A DNA stretch of 64,000 nucleotides from Deltaproteobacteria bacterium (GCA_020850995.1 JADZDP010000224.1:1-64000); one strand, 5' to 3'; shown: positions 21,099-30,775, numbered from the stretch's first letter. Numbers and translations: made by a program. Notes: generated by a model from the letters alone, not told the origin.

Positions 21099-22511
21099 TC
21101 AGCGGCGCAGCGTGAAGGCGCGCGCCTTCTGCTCCTTGATCATGTCCTGCGCGGCCTCGCTGGCGGGCGCCGGGGCGGCGGCCACCGCCTGCATCACCTG
21201 GTCGAAGTTCGCGACCTCGGCGGCCAGGGCGACGTTCTTGGTCTTGACTGCGAAGGCGCCGAGCTGCTCCTTCTTCTCCGCAAGCTTGCGGCGCGCGGTG
21301 GTGGCGTCACCCTTGGCGTAGTCCTGCATCGACTCGGTGAGCGCCAGGCTCGCCTCGACCTGCAGCACGCGCACGCGCACGTCGTCGCGGCGGCTGTCGT
21401 CGAGCTGCGCGAGGTCGGTGGTGGCAAAGACGCGGAAGGGATCCGCGCGGTGCGCCAGCAGCGCCTGCGCGCTCTGGCCGGCCTTCTTGTACGTGAGCTC
21501 GGGGGCGCCGAAGGCGGCGATGTCGGCGATGGCGCCGGCGTGCAGCTTGACCAGCACGTGCCGCTCTTCGCCGGCGGCCAGGTCGCCCACGTCGATCGAC
21601 ACCTGTGAGCCGCCGCGGTTGATGCGCGCGCCCGGCGCGTCGAGCACCTCGACCACACCGCCGCTCGGGAAGAACAAGCGCGTGCTCGACGCGATGACCG
21701 CGGCGCCCTGCTGCAGCTCGTTGTCGAGGATCTGCGCGAGCTGGTTCACGTGGCGCAGGTAGTGGTAGCGGCCACCGCCGTCGACGGCCATGCGCTCCAT
21801 CAGGTCCTCGTTGTAGTCGAGCCCGAGGCCGAGGGTGCTGGTGGTGATGCCGTGCTCGCGCAGCGACGCGGCGTGTCCGGCCAGCGTGGCCTCGCGGCGG
21901 TCACCCTCGGTGGGGCGGCCGTCGGACACGAGCACCACGCGCGCCACGCGCCCCGTCAGCTCGGCGCTCTCGAGCATGCGGCGCGCCGCCGCCATGCCGC
22001 CGTCGATGTTGGTGCCGCCGCCCTCCTCGATGTTTTGCACCACGCGCAGCGCGCGCGCCCGCGAGGAGCCGTCGATGGCGGTGAGCGGCAGCTCGGTGGT
22101 GACGTCGGTGCCAAAGGTGATGACGCCGAGCTGATCGCCCTCGCGCAGCCCGTTGACGAAGCGCTCCGCCGCCATGCGCGCGCCGTCGATCTTGTCGCCC
22201 GCCATGGAGCCCGAGCGGTCGACCACCAGGATCGCCGTCAGCGGCGCGTGGGTCTGCACGCCGGTGGCCTTGATGGCGACGTCCATCCACAAGGGCTCGT
22301 CGGCGCGGGTGTCGACGTAGCCGCGATCGAGGCGTGCGGTCACCGCCAGCGTGTCGTCGGCGTACACCAGCTCGGTGACGGGGCTCGCGGCGATGGGGGT
22401 CGGCCGCGGCGTGGGCTTCGGCGGATCCGGCGCCTTCATGCGCGGGGCGAGCAGCAGCGCCCCCACCAGGGTCGAGAGGGCGAGTCCGAAGATGAGGGCG
22501 GTCTTTTGCAT
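21099..22511 (-). CDS. Membrane-anchored VWA-domain protein
   Basis: A 470-residue protein starting at ATG 22511 with a GGGGAA site upstream; an upstream in-frame start at 22577 would add 22 residues. An N-terminal hydrophobic segment (about 5-25) is followed by a Pro-rich linker, a small beta domain, then a von Willebrand A domain with a complete MIDAS metal site: DRSGSM, the Thr in GGGTNIDGG, and the Asp in LVSDGRPTEGD. The C-terminal third is helical, like YfbK-type proteins. It sits between a possible GltK/CglC lipoprotein gene and a glycine-zipper gene, next to the gliding cluster. The gliding adhesin CglB also has a VWA domain, but this protein lacks its Cys-rich lipoprotein character, so I do not call it CglB. 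Confidence 0.8.
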   Translation of the reverse strand: MQKTALIFGLALSTLVGALLLAPRMKAPDPPKPTPRPTPIAASPVTELVYADDTLAVTARLDRGYVDTRADEPLWMDVAIKATGVQTHAPLTAILVVDRSGSMAGDKIDGARMAAERFVNGLREGDQLGVITFGTDVTTELPLTAIDGSSRARALRVVQNIEEGGGTNIDGGMAAARRMLESAELTGRVARVVLVSDGRPTEGDRREATLAGHAASLREHGITTSTLGLGLDYNEDLMERMAVDGGGRYHYLRHVNQLAQILDNELQQGAAVIASSTRLFFPSGGVVEVLDAPGARINRGGSQVSIDVGDLAAGEERHVLVKLHAGAIADIAAFGAPELTYKKAGQSAQALLAHRADPFRVFATTDLAQLDDSRRDDVRVRVLQVEASLALTESMQDYAKGDATTARRKLAEKKEQLGAFAVKTKNVALAAEVANFDQVMQAVAAAPAPASEAAQDMIKEQKARAFTLRR

Positions 22512-22734
22512 TGCGTTCCCCGAGGCGGCGGCCGTACCCGGCATGGGTCGGCGTGGAGAGGGTCTCTCGTCAGACAACCGCGGGCGGCCGGCGGTTCATC
22601 CACGGGAGTGCGCTCACAATCGACAGTATGAACGAGCAGCGCGGGCGATCGATCTCGCCCTGGATCACTTTTTACCCTTCGATCACGCTGTGATGACGCG
22701 CCGATGTAGGTTGCCGAACCACACCGGGGCGCGC

Positions 22735-23292
22735 CTACTCGGTGACGCGGCCGAACTGCACGTCGCGATCCTCGATGACCGACACCTCTGACGCGGCGCA
22801 ATACATGAGGGTCTGGCTCGACTGCGCGCCGCCGTCGCCCGTGAGGCAGTCGCGCCCGGGGAGGCCGCAGGTATCGGCGTGATCGCTCGGCTCCTCGAAA
22901 CAGACCTCGTCGCCGGAGCAGCCGGTGCCGCCCGCACAGGCCACGCCCGAGCTGCCCTCGCTCGGCTCGTTCGGATCCTCGTAGTCGGCGCAGGCCAGGG
23001 GACCGAAGGCGACCACCTCTTGGCACACGAAGCCGCCGCCCGCCTCGGCGCACTCGAGGTCGGTCTCGCAGCGCTTGGTGCAGTAGGGCCGGCTCCCGTC
23101 GGTAGAGAGGCAGTAGCCCTGGGTGCAGTTGTCGAGGCGCACGTCGAGCACGAGGTTGTTGGTGCCTGCCACTTGCTCCACGAGCTGGTCGACGAAGTCG
23201 GTGTCGGGGTCGCAGGGGCTGCCGATCTCGGGCTCGCATGCGAGGGCGAGCGGCAGGGCAGAGCAGGCGAGGGCGATGGCGACGATACGCAT
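22735..23292 (-). CDS. Cys-rich lipoprotein, candidate GltK/CglC
   Basis: A 185-residue lipoprotein; the ATG at 23292 with an upstream CGGAG is preferred over a GTG seven codons earlier. The signal ends PLALAC. The mature protein has many Cys in EGF- or knot-like spacing: GSPCDP, CTQGYCLS, YCTKRCETDLECAEAGGGFVCQ, GCSGDEVCFEE. In M. xanthus a small Cys-containing outer-membrane lipoprotein, GltK/CglC, lies next to gltC-gltB-gltA. Here the gene is divergent from gltA with 288 bp between them. Position, size and Cys pattern fit GltK, but I cannot confirm sequence identity; it could be an unrelated surface lipoprotein. Confidence 0.5.
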   Translation of the reverse strand: MRIVAIALACSALPLALACEPEIGSPCDPDTDFVDQLVEQVAGTNNLVLDVRLDNCTQGYCLSTDGSRPYCTKRCETDLECAEAGGGFVCQEVVAFGPLACADYEDPNEPSEGSSGVACAGGTGCSGDEVCFEEPSDHADTCGLPGRDCLTGDGGAQSSQTLMYCAASEVSVIEDRDVQFGRVTE

Positions 23293-23501
23293 ACGAGCGG
23301 CTCCGAGGTGCACGATACTCGCTGCACCCGTGGGGCAAGTCAGGTTTCCGGTCCGGTGGGCCGGTGACCCGAGTCGATACCTTGCCCTGGATCTCTACCA
23401 CGCGGGTCGCGCGTTGGAGTAGGCGAGGGCCCCGTGGGCGTCCCGGTCGCGTCCGGGTCAGGCGCCAAGCTCGCCCGCGCATCCGCCGATGGGCCGAGAG
23501 C

Positions 23502-23531
23502 TTGAGAGGCGATCGCCGGGAGTGCTAACAG
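23502..23531 (+). promoter_or_regulatory. Candidate promoter of the glt cluster
   Basis: TTGAGA (23502-23507), an 18-bp spacer and TAACAG (23526-23531) preceded by an extended-minus-10 TG (23523-23524). The predicted start near 23538 leaves a leader of about 43 nt before gltA. Confidence 0.4.
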
Positions 23532-23545
23532 CGAGTGTGGGTTGT

Positions 23546-23567
23546 GGCGTCGAACTACGTCGACGCC
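23546..23567 (+). promoter_or_regulatory. Leader hairpin next to the gltA ribosome site
   Basis: GGCGTCGA (23546-23553), loop ACTACG and TCGACGCC (23560-23567) form a perfect 8-bp stem. It ends exactly where the ribosome site GAGGGG (23568-23573) begins. If the predicted promoter is right, this hairpin is most of the leader and could protect the 5' end or tune initiation. Confidence 0.5.
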
Positions 23568-23580
23568 GAGGGGCTCGAGC

Positions 23581-24345
23581 GTGAAGCGCACAGGCTTGGT
23601 GGCAATCAGCGTGTTGGCGATGTTGGCGTCGACGACGGCGACGGCGGACGACGCGGCCGCGCCCGCGGCTGCCCCCGCCGACCGCGATCTGGCGAAAGAG
23701 GACGAAGAGACGCAAGAGGCCGACGAGACCGGCACCGGCAAGACGCTGCAAGAGCGCATCCGGGCGGTGTCGCGCCGGGTCTTCCTCAAGCGGCAGCGCT
23801 TCGAGCTGGTACCCCTGTTCGGCTTCACCACGAACGACCCGCTCAACCGGGCGTGGTCCTTCGGCGGCCGCGCCAGTTGGCACTTCAACGAGGAGCTGGC
23901 CATCGACGTCGGCGGCGGCGGCGGCTTCAACCAGCAGTTGCAGGACCTGCGCATCCTCAACCCCGACGAGGACGCGCCCTTCCCCACGGGCCAGCCGCAG
24001 ATCGGCTACGCCGACGCGGGTGTCACCTTCTCGCCCTTCTACGGCAAGCTGGCGCTCATGGCCGAGCAGGTCGCGCACTTCGACGGCTTCATCTCGGGCG
24101 GCCTGGGCGCCGTCTTCACGGAGACGGGCAGCATCGTGAATCCCGCGTTCGAGATCGGCCTCGGCACGCGCGTGTTCCTGAGCCGCTGGCTCACCTTGCG
24201 CGCCGACCTGCGAAACTACACGTACACCGCCGACGTGGGCGGCAAGCTCACGTTCCCCAACTCGCTCATCGTGTCGATCGGCGCGGGCATCCATTTCCCG
24301 CTCGACTTCGACTACTCGAGCGAGGTCATCGGAGGCAAAGAATGA
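23581..24345 (+). CDS. gltA: Gliding motility outer-membrane beta-barrel GltA
   Basis: A 254-residue protein. The GTG at 23581 has a GAGGGG site seven bases upstream and opens a signal peptide ending TTATA. After an Ala/Asp/Glu-rich linker the barrel starts with LQERIRAVSRRVFLKRQRFELVPLFGFTTNDPLNRAW, and later VTFSPFYGKLAL and a strand rich in Tyr and Phe. GltA and GltB are paired outer-membrane barrels of the M. xanthus gliding complex that help hold the adhesin platform. The next gene is a clear paralogue (it shares the AVSRxVFLKxxRFEL and TTNDP blocks), so which is A and which is B is set by gene order. Overlaps gltB by four bases. Confidence 0.7.
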   Translation: MKRTGLVAISVLAMLASTTATADDAAAPAAAPADRDLAKEDEETQEADETGTGKTLQERIRAVSRRVFLKRQRFELVPLFGFTTNDPLNRAWSFGGRASWHFNEELAIDVGGGGGFNQQLQDLRILNPDEDAPFPTGQPQIGYADAGVTFSPFYGKLALMAEQVAHFDGFISGGLGAVFTETGSIVNPAFEIGLGTRVFLSRWLTLRADLRNYTYTADVGGKLTFPNSLIVSIGAGIHFPLDFDYSSEVIGGKE

Positions 24346-25166
24346 CCCGCGCGCACTTGGCGCTCGCGCCCATCGTCGCCTCGCTCCTCGTGCTGGCGCT
24401 GCCTGCAGCCGCGCAGGAGGGAGGCATGGAGTTCGGCGCCGAGGAGGGGGCGGCGCCGCCAGCAGAGGGCGCCTCCGGCGCCGCGGCGACGGGCCCGGTG
24501 GAGCCGGCGCCCGCGCCCGACGCCAACGTCAGCGCGCTCGACGAGGGCATCAACCTCACGCTGCAGGACCGCATCAAGGCGGTGAGCCGCAAGGTGTTCT
24601 TGAAGGCCAACCGCTTCGAGCTGTTCCCCGCGGTCGGCGTCACCACAAACGATCCCTTTTATCGCACCTGGTCCATCGACGGGCGCGCGGCGTGGCACCT
24701 CAACGACGCCCTCGCCATCGAGGTCGGCGGGGCCTACGTACCGCCCTTCTTCGTCGAGAAGTTGCCCATGGTCGACCTGCTGCGCGAGCAGGCCCAGCTC
24801 ATCAACGTCGACGCGAAGTTGCTCGGCCGCGCCGACGCCGGCGTCACCTTCTCGCCGCTCTACGGCAAGCTCGCGATCCTGTCGGACGCGATCATCCACT
24901 TCGATGCGTTCGCCATCGCGGGGGCCGGCGCCGTGTTCGACACCAACCAAGACCTCGTGCACCCGTCGATGGACGTGGGGGCGGGCCTGCGCGTGTTCCT
25001 GCTGCGTTGGCTGGTGGTGCGCGCCGACCTGCGCGACTACGTCTATCCGCAAGATCGCAGCGGCATCTCGACCTTGCAGAACCTGCTCACGCTCAACCTC
25101 GGCGTGGGCTTCTACCTGCCGCCGGACTTCGAGTACCAGTACGAAGCCGCCAAGGTGAGGAAGTAG
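24342..25166 (+). CDS. gltB: Gliding motility outer-membrane beta-barrel GltB
   Basis: A 274-residue paralogue of the upstream protein. A strong GGAGG site (24331-24335) precedes the ATG at 24342, which overlaps the previous stop. The signal peptide ends LPAAAQ, an acidic Ala/Pro linker follows, then LQDRIKAVSRKVFLKANRFELF and VTTNDPFYRTW, and LRVFLLRWLVVRADLRDYVY near the C-terminus. Barrel strands end GVGFYLPPDFEY. Expected in the outer membrane with GltA and GltH as the anchor of the gliding machine. It is followed after two bases by gltC. As with gltA, the A/B naming rests on order. Confidence 0.7.
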   Translation: MTRAHLALAPIVASLLVLALPAAAQEGGMEFGAEEGAAPPAEGASGAAATGPVEPAPAPDANVSALDEGINLTLQDRIKAVSRKVFLKANRFELFPAVGVTTNDPFYRTWSIDGRAAWHLNDALAIEVGGAYVPPFFVEKLPMVDLLREQAQLINVDAKLLGRADAGVTFSPLYGKLAILSDAIIHFDAFAIAGAGAVFDTNQDLVHPSMDVGAGLRVFLLRWLVVRADLRDYVYPQDRSGISTLQNLLTLNLGVGFYLPPDFEYQYEAAKVRK

Positions 25167-25168
25167 GC

Positions 25169-27247
25169 ATGACGATGTTCCGCAGCCTCGTCGCCGCCGC
25201 GACCGCCGCCATGCTCCTGGGCGCCCCCGCCACGTTTGCGCAAGACGACTTCAGCTTCGACATCGTCGAGGACAAGGTCACCGACACCGACAAGCAACGC
25301 GTGGAAGATGCCAAGGACCTGGTGGCGCAAGAGCGGTTCGCCGAGGCCTTGTCTACCTACGAGAGCGTGCTCGCCGACCCGAAGCTCAAGAAGTACCACG
25401 AGGCCGCCACCTACGACGTGTGCAAGGCCTACTACAAGATGAACGCGTTTCACGCGGCGCTCACCTGTTTCGAGGGCATCCTGGAGGAGGGCCCCAAGCA
25501 CTCGATGTACGGGCAAAGCCGCGAGTGGCTGTTCTTCACCGCGCGCAAGATCAAGGACGAGCTCGCAGCGCTCGAACCCATCGCGCGCTACGTCAAGGCG
25601 GCGGAGATCCCCGCCGAGTACCAAAACGAGCTGACCTTCTCGCTCGGCCGCTACTACTTCTTGGTGGCGCTCGAGCTCGGCGCCAAGGGCGTCGAGACCG
25701 AGGAGAAGTCGCTCGACGAGGCCAAGGAGCAACCTGACGCGCCGCTCGAGTTCGAGGCCGGCGACGCCGACAAGAAGGAAGAGCCGGCGAAGGAGCCCGA
25801 GAAGCCCCCCGAGGAGGACGGTGGCTTCGACTTCTCGGCCGACGAGGGCGGCGGTGACGTCGAGACGGGCGCGCTGCGCCTGGCGCGCGCGCAAGACGAC
25901 GGCTTCGACTTCGGCGAGGTCAAGGTCAAGGACGACAAGAAGAAGGGCAAAGGCAAAGACGACAAGAAGAAGGGCAAAGGCAAAAAGGAGGAGGAGAAGA
26001 AGGAGGAGGAGGCGCCGCCGCCGCCGCCGCCGCCGCCGAAACCCACGCACACCTTCGAGGGCCCGAAGGACCCCGACGCCGCGCTCAAGCTCGCGCTCGA
26101 GAACCTCAGCCGCGTCAAGCCCGAGTACGAGCGCTACGCACAGTCCGTGTACATCAAGGGCCTGGTGCACTTCACGCGCGGCGAATTCGAGCCCAGCGTG
26201 AAGCAATTTCGCGAGGTGGTGCGCCTCACCAACCCGCGGGGCGGCACCGTGAAGAACGAGCGCCTGCGCGAGCTCGCGTTCTTCTCGCTGGCGCGCATTC
26301 ACTACCAGTTCGAACAGTTCCGCTACGCGATCTTCTATTACGACCGCGTCAGTCGCGACTCCGAGGCGTGGCTCGAGTCGCTGTTCGAGTCGTCATGGGC
26401 CCACTTCCGCCTGGGCGAGTACCAGAAGGCGCTCGGCAACCTCGTGACGCTGCAGTCGCCCTTTTTCCAAGACGAGTACTACCCGGAGGCGGCCATCCTG
26501 AAGGCCATCACCTTCTACGAGAACTGCCGCTACCCCGAGGCGCGCGCCTTCCTCGGCGAGTTCGAACAGAGCTACGGCGGCGTGCTCGCCGAGCTCAAGC
26601 GGCTCATCGGCGAGGGCGGCGGCAGCGGCGAGGCGGCCACCGGCGGCGCCAAAGGCGCCAAGGTCGACGTGCGCTCGGCCGAGACGCTGTTCGACGAGCT
26701 GACCCAGCTCGAGGCCAAGGTGGCCGACGGGCAAGACGACAAGAGCGGCTCGTACGCCATGACGGCTCGCCTGCTGCGCCTGGCGCTCTCCGACAAGCGC
26801 GTGCGGGGCTATCGCGAGGCCATCGACGAGGTCGATCAGGAGAAGGCACTGCTCGACGGCCTCGACGCGCCCTACAAGGGCGGTAAGCTCTACACCGATG
26901 CCATGCAGGCCATCGGCGCGCGGCGCGCGGCCTTGGTGCGCCTGGCCGGCACGCTTCTGCGCGACAAGCTCACCGCCGAGAAGGCCTTCCTCGAGGATCT
27001 CACCGGCAAGCTCTTGCGCATCCGCTTCGAGATCACCAAGGGCGAGAAGGAGTCGGACGAGGCGGCGCTGCAAGGGAGCAGCCAGACCGTGGTGCTCGGC
27101 GCCTACGACGACACCGCCGCCACCGACGACGAGCGCCTCTACTGGCCCTTCCAGGGAGAGTACTGGCGCGACGAGCTCGGCACCTACCAATACACGCTCA
27201 CGCGCGGCTGCCGTCCCGCGACAGAGACGACGATCACCGGCAACTGA
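25169..27247 (+). CDS. gltC: Gliding motility periplasmic TPR protein GltC
   Basis: A 692-residue exported protein (signal residues 1-24, ending ATFAQ). The N-terminal TPR block (about 40-180) is followed by a low-complexity acidic/Lys/Pro region (about 190-295, with two KDDKKKGKG units and a run of eight Pro), then a second TPR block (about 300-470), a Gly-rich spacer and a helical C-terminal region ending WPFQGEYWRDELGTYQY. TPR blocks with this C-terminal signature are typical of GltC, which links inner and outer parts of the gliding complex through the periplasm. It lies between gltB and gltD, as expected if the two M. xanthus gene groups were joined. Confidence 0.75.
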   Translation: MTMFRSLVAAATAAMLLGAPATFAQDDFSFDIVEDKVTDTDKQRVEDAKDLVAQERFAEALSTYESVLADPKLKKYHEAATYDVCKAYYKMNAFHAALTCFEGILEEGPKHSMYGQSREWLFFTARKIKDELAALEPIARYVKAAEIPAEYQNELTFSLGRYYFLVALELGAKGVETEEKSLDEAKEQPDAPLEFEAGDADKKEEPAKEPEKPPEEDGGFDFSADEGGGDVETGALRLARAQDDGFDFGEVKVKDDKKKGKGKDDKKKGKGKKEEEKKEEEAPPPPPPPPKPTHTFEGPKDPDAALKLALENLSRVKPEYERYAQSVYIKGLVHFTRGEFEPSVKQFREVVRLTNPRGGTVKNERLRELAFFSLARIHYQFEQFRYAIFYYDRVSRDSEAWLESLFESSWAHFRLGEYQKALGNLVTLQSPFFQDEYYPEAAILKAITFYENCRYPEARAFLGEFEQSYGGVLAELKRLIGEGGGSGEAATGGAKGAKVDVRSAETLFDELTQLEAKVADGQDDKSGSYAMTARLLRLALSDKRVRGYREAIDEVDQEKALLDGLDAPYKGGKLYTDAMQAIGARRAALVRLAGTLLRDKLTAEKAFLEDLTGKLLRIRFEITKGEKESDEAALQGSSQTVVLGAYDDTAATDDERLYWPFQGEYWRDELGTYQYTLTRGCRPATETTITGN

Positions 27248-27259
27248 GGAACCGTGCTC

Positions 27260-30200
27260 ATGAAGCGATCCGTCTGCGCCGTCGCGGCCGCACCTGCCTC
27301 CGTGCTGTTGGCCACCGTGCTGTTGGCCGCCGGAGGTGCCGCCGCCGACGACAAGGGTGGCGGCGCACCCGCCGCCGACGACAAGGGCAGCAAGCTCGAC
27401 GCCGACGTGGAGAAGAAGCTCCAGGACGCGTGGAAAGACGACAAGAAGCGCGAGATGCGCGCGCCCGAGATCAAGGAAGAGGACAAGGCGGCCTTCGAGA
27501 AACGCGAGAAAGTGGAGACCGAGAAGGGCGGCAACCTCCAATACGAGGTGTTCCGCCGCACCAAGCAGCTGCAGATCCAGGCCAAGCGCCTGCAGCTCAT
27601 CGCCGACCTCGACAGCATCCTGAAACAGAACCCCCCCGAGGCCGACAAGCCCGACCTCTTGTTCCAGAAGGCCGAGTTCTTCCTCGAGGAGGCGCAGTTC
27701 CACTTCTTCGAAGGCATGGAGCTCGACACCAAGATCGCCGAAGCGCTCGACAAGGGTGACGACGGCGCGGTCATGTCGACGCAGGAGGAGAAGGAGAAGC
27801 TCCTCGAGGTGTCGAAGAAGTGGGGCGGCGATGCGCTCAAGATCTACGAGACCATCGAGAAGAAGTACCCGAAGTACGAGCGCATGCCCGACGTGCTCTA
27901 CAGCATGGGGCAGGCCTACTGGGATCGGAACGACTACAAGAAGGCGCTGGTCGTCTATCGGCGCCTCATCAAGGACTTCCCGAAGTCGCAGTACATCCCC
28001 GACGCATGGCTCGCCTTCGGCGAGTTCTACTTCCAACACGCGCCCGATGAAGAGAAGGACGTGAAGAAGGCGCTCGACGCGTACGTCGAGGCGGCCAAGA
28101 ACGAGCAATCACAGATCTTCGGCTACGCCGTCTACAAGCAGGGCTGGTGCCACTACAACCTGACGCGCTTCGACAAGGCGACCGAGAAGTTCAAGGAGGT
28201 CATCCTCTACTCGCAGGTCGACGCCGCCAAGCTCGGCTCCCGCGGCATCGGCCTCGCGAAAGAGGCGCGCAAGGATTACGTGCTCGCGTACGCGCAGTGG
28301 GGCAGCGGCGACAAAGCGCCGGCCGAGTTCAAGCAAGTCGCCGAGGACGACAACAACCTTCGCCAAATGCTCGAGCGTCTGGCCGACATCTACTACGGCG
28401 ACGGCAAGGACCGCGACGCCATCATCACGTACCAGACGCTGATGAAGTTGGCGCCGCAGTCCACCAAGAACCCCCTCTATCAGGGCAAGATCGTCAAGCT
28501 CGCGTCGCGCATCGGCGAGAAGCGCCAGGTGGTCGGTCAGGCGCGCAAGCTCCTCGAGGAGTACAAGCGTGTGCGCGCCATCAACGCCGGCCTCAAGGAC
28601 GGCGACCCAAAGAGGGACGAGATCAACGCCGATCTGCGCGCCGCCGACGACCTGTCCGACAACACGCTGCGCTACCTCGCCACCACCTGGCACAACGAGG
28701 CCAAAAAGACGCTCCAACAAGAGACCTTCGAATACAGCTACGAGCTGTACGGCGACTACCTCGACCTCTTCCCCGAGCGCAAAGAGTCGTACGAGATGCG
28801 CTTCTTCTACGCCGAGCTCTTGTTCCGCCTGGAGAAGTTCGAGCAGGCTGGCGAGCAGTACGTCAAGGTCTACCTCGCCGACAAGAAGGGCAAGTGGGCC
28901 GAGGCCAGCGCCGAGGAAGCGGTGCGCTCCTACGACGAGGTCGTCAAGGACTTCGACCGCGCCAACAAGGGCAAGGCCGCCGCCGGTGGCGCCGACGGCC
29001 TCAAGGAGCGTCCCATCCCCGAAGTGAAGATGAAGCTGATCGCGGCGTGCAAGAACTACGTGGAGGCGTATCCGAAGGGGAAGGTGGGCACCGAGGCCGA
29101 GTACAAGATCGCGCGCATCCTGTGGGAGTACAACTACTTCAAGGAATCGACGCCGCGCTTCCTCGAGTTCGTCGACAAGCATCCCGAGCACATGAAGATC
29201 GCCGGCAACGACGCGGCGACGAAGGAGCGCGTGGAGGCGCGCACCATCCAGGCCGCCAACCTCGCGCTCGACACCTACGCGCAGCTCGAGGACCACGAGA
29301 ACATCAACAAGACCGCGCGCAGCTTCCTCAGGTACCCGTTCCTCACGAAGAACGAGGACTTCCTCAAGGTGCTCAAGGAGGTCATCGAGAACTCGAGCTT
29401 CAAGCTCATCCAGCGCTACGAGAACGAGAAGCAGTGGGAGGAGGCCGCCAAGCGCTACCTCGCCTTCTCCGACGAGTTCCCGAAGAGCGTCTACGCAGAC
29501 AAGGCGCTGGCGAACGCGGCCGCCACGTTCACGCGCGCCGGTCAGCTCGATCGCGCCATCAAGGTGCGCATCCGGCTCGTCAACGAGTTCAAAGACAGCC
29601 CGCTGGTGCCCGATCAGATGTTCGCGGTCGCCGCCACCTACGAGCAGATCGTCGCCTACAAGGACGCGGCCGCGTGGCTCGAGAAGTTCCACGAGAAGTA
29701 CGCCAAGGACCCGGCCAACAAGGACCGCGCCAAGGACGCGCTGTTCAACGCCAGCATCTATCGCCACGGCACCGGCGACACCAAGCAGGCGGTGGCCGAT
29801 CGTGAGCAGTACTTGAAGACCTATCCCGACGCGAAGGACGCCGAGGACGTCAGCTACTCCATCGCCACCTCGTGGGAGGAGGCGCTCAACTACAAGAAGG
29901 CCGTCGAGGCCTACGACGCCTTCGCCGACAAGTGGCGCAAGAAGAACCCGGCGCGCGCGCTCAACGCGCAGTACAAGGCGCTGCGGCTGCGCGAAAAGGC
30001 CAGGGCCTCGAAGGGCGAGGTCGACAAGGCGTTCCGCGCCGTGGAGATCCAATCCAACCAGTATCGCAAGTCGGGCAAGCCGCTCGACGAAGTCGGTGAC
30101 CCGTTGGCGCTGGTTGCGTTCAAGAACGCCGACGAGGTGCTGGCGAAGTACAAGGCGCTCAAGATCGCCAAGCCCGACAAGCCGGCCGAGTTCAAGAAGA

Positions 30201-30775
30201 CGCTCGAACAGAAGCGCAAGGCCAAAGAGGCGGTCGACGGCGCGTACCTCGAGGTGGTCAAGCTCAAGAGCGCCGAGTGGGCCGTGGCGTCGCTGTTCCG
30301 AAACGGCGAGGCCACCGCCGACCTGGTGGGCGCCATCCTCGCGGTGCCGCCGCCCAAGGGGCTCACCGACGAGCAGTCGAACCTGTTCAAGTCGAAGCTC
30401 GAGGAGCAGACGCTGCCCATCGAGGAGGCCGCTGCCAACTACATGGTGCTGTGCCTCGACAAGAGCGCCGAGTTCGCGGTGTTCAACGAGTGGACGCGCA
30501 AGTGCCTCGGCTATCTCGAGGAGCACCGACCCAATACCTACCCGAAGAGCTCCATCGAGCAGCGCGACAAGATCGTCGTCACCACGCGTGTGCCCGAGGC
30601 AGGGCAGGGCATGATCCTCGAGATCCCGAAGACCGGCGAGAAGGCCAAGGTCGACTCCGGCAGCGCGCCGCCGCCGCCGCCCGACGGCCTCAAGGTGAGC
30701 GCACCGCCGTCGGCGACGCCGGTGGCCGACAAGGGCAGCATGGACTTCAGCGAGGGCGACGGAGGTTCCCAATGA
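27260..30775 (+). CDS. gltD: Gliding motility TPR protein GltD (AgmU)
   Basis: A 1171-residue exported protein; the ATG at 27260 lies nine bases after GAGGA, and a GTG at 27254 is too close to that site. The signal peptide ends AGGAAA near residue 31. The rest is a long TPR solenoid rich in Lys, Asp and Glu, for example YSMGQAYWDRNDYKKALVVY and MFAVAATYEQIVAYKDAAAWL, with a Pro/Gly-rich C-terminal tail. Length and TPR content match AgmU/GltD of M. xanthus (about 1200 residues), a periplasmic and cytoplasmic-membrane-associated protein seen at focal adhesions. The stop overlaps the gltE start by four bases. Confidence 0.78.
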   Translation: MKRSVCAVAAAPASVLLATVLLAAGGAAADDKGGGAPAADDKGSKLDADVEKKLQDAWKDDKKREMRAPEIKEEDKAAFEKREKVETEKGGNLQYEVFRRTKQLQIQAKRLQLIADLDSILKQNPPEADKPDLLFQKAEFFLEEAQFHFFEGMELDTKIAEALDKGDDGAVMSTQEEKEKLLEVSKKWGGDALKIYETIEKKYPKYERMPDVLYSMGQAYWDRNDYKKALVVYRRLIKDFPKSQYIPDAWLAFGEFYFQHAPDEEKDVKKALDAYVEAAKNEQSQIFGYAVYKQGWCHYNLTRFDKATEKFKEVILYSQVDAAKLGSRGIGLAKEARKDYVLAYAQWGSGDKAPAEFKQVAEDDNNLRQMLERLADIYYGDGKDRDAIITYQTLMKLAPQSTKNPLYQGKIVKLASRIGEKRQVVGQARKLLEEYKRVRAINAGLKDGDPKRDEINADLRAADDLSDNTLRYLATTWHNEAKKTLQQETFEYSYELYGDYLDLFPERKESYEMRFFYAELLFRLEKFEQAGEQYVKVYLADKKGKWAEASAEEAVRSYDEVVKDFDRANKGKAAAGGADGLKERPIPEVKMKLIAACKNYVEAYPKGKVGTEAEYKIARILWEYNYFKESTPRFLEFVDKHPEHMKIAGNDAATKERVEARTIQAANLALDTYAQLEDHENINKTARSFLRYPFLTKNEDFLKVLKEVIENSSFKLIQRYENEKQWEEAAKRYLAFSDEFPKSVYADKALANAAATFTRAGQLDRAIKVRIRLVNEFKDSPLVPDQMFAVAATYEQIVAYKDAAAWLEKFHEKYAKDPANKDRAKDALFNASIYRHGTGDTKQAVADREQYLKTYPDAKDAEDVSYSIATSWEEALNYKKAVEAYDAFADKWRKKNPARALNAQYKALRLREKARASKGEVDKAFRAVEIQSNQYRKSGKPLDEVGDPLALVAFKNADEVLAKYKALKIAKPDKPAEFKKTLEQKRKAKEAVDGAYLEVVKLKSAEWAVASLFRNGEATADLVGAILAVPPPKGLTDEQSNLFKSKLEEQTLPIEEAAANYMVLCLDKSAEFAVFNEWTRKCLGYLEEHRPNTYPKSSIEQRDKIVVTTRVPEAGQGMILEIPKTGEKAKVDSGSAPPPPPDGLKVSAPPSATPVADKGSMDFSEGDGGSQ

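Noticed and set aside
21099..22511. VWA protein as the gliding adhesin CglB
   Set aside because: It has no lipobox and no Cys-rich character; architecture is closer to YfbK-type VWA proteins.
22682..22694. Small hairpin ATCAC-GCT-GTGAT between two minus-strand genes
   Set aside because: Only five pairs and no T-run on either strand, so not called a terminator.
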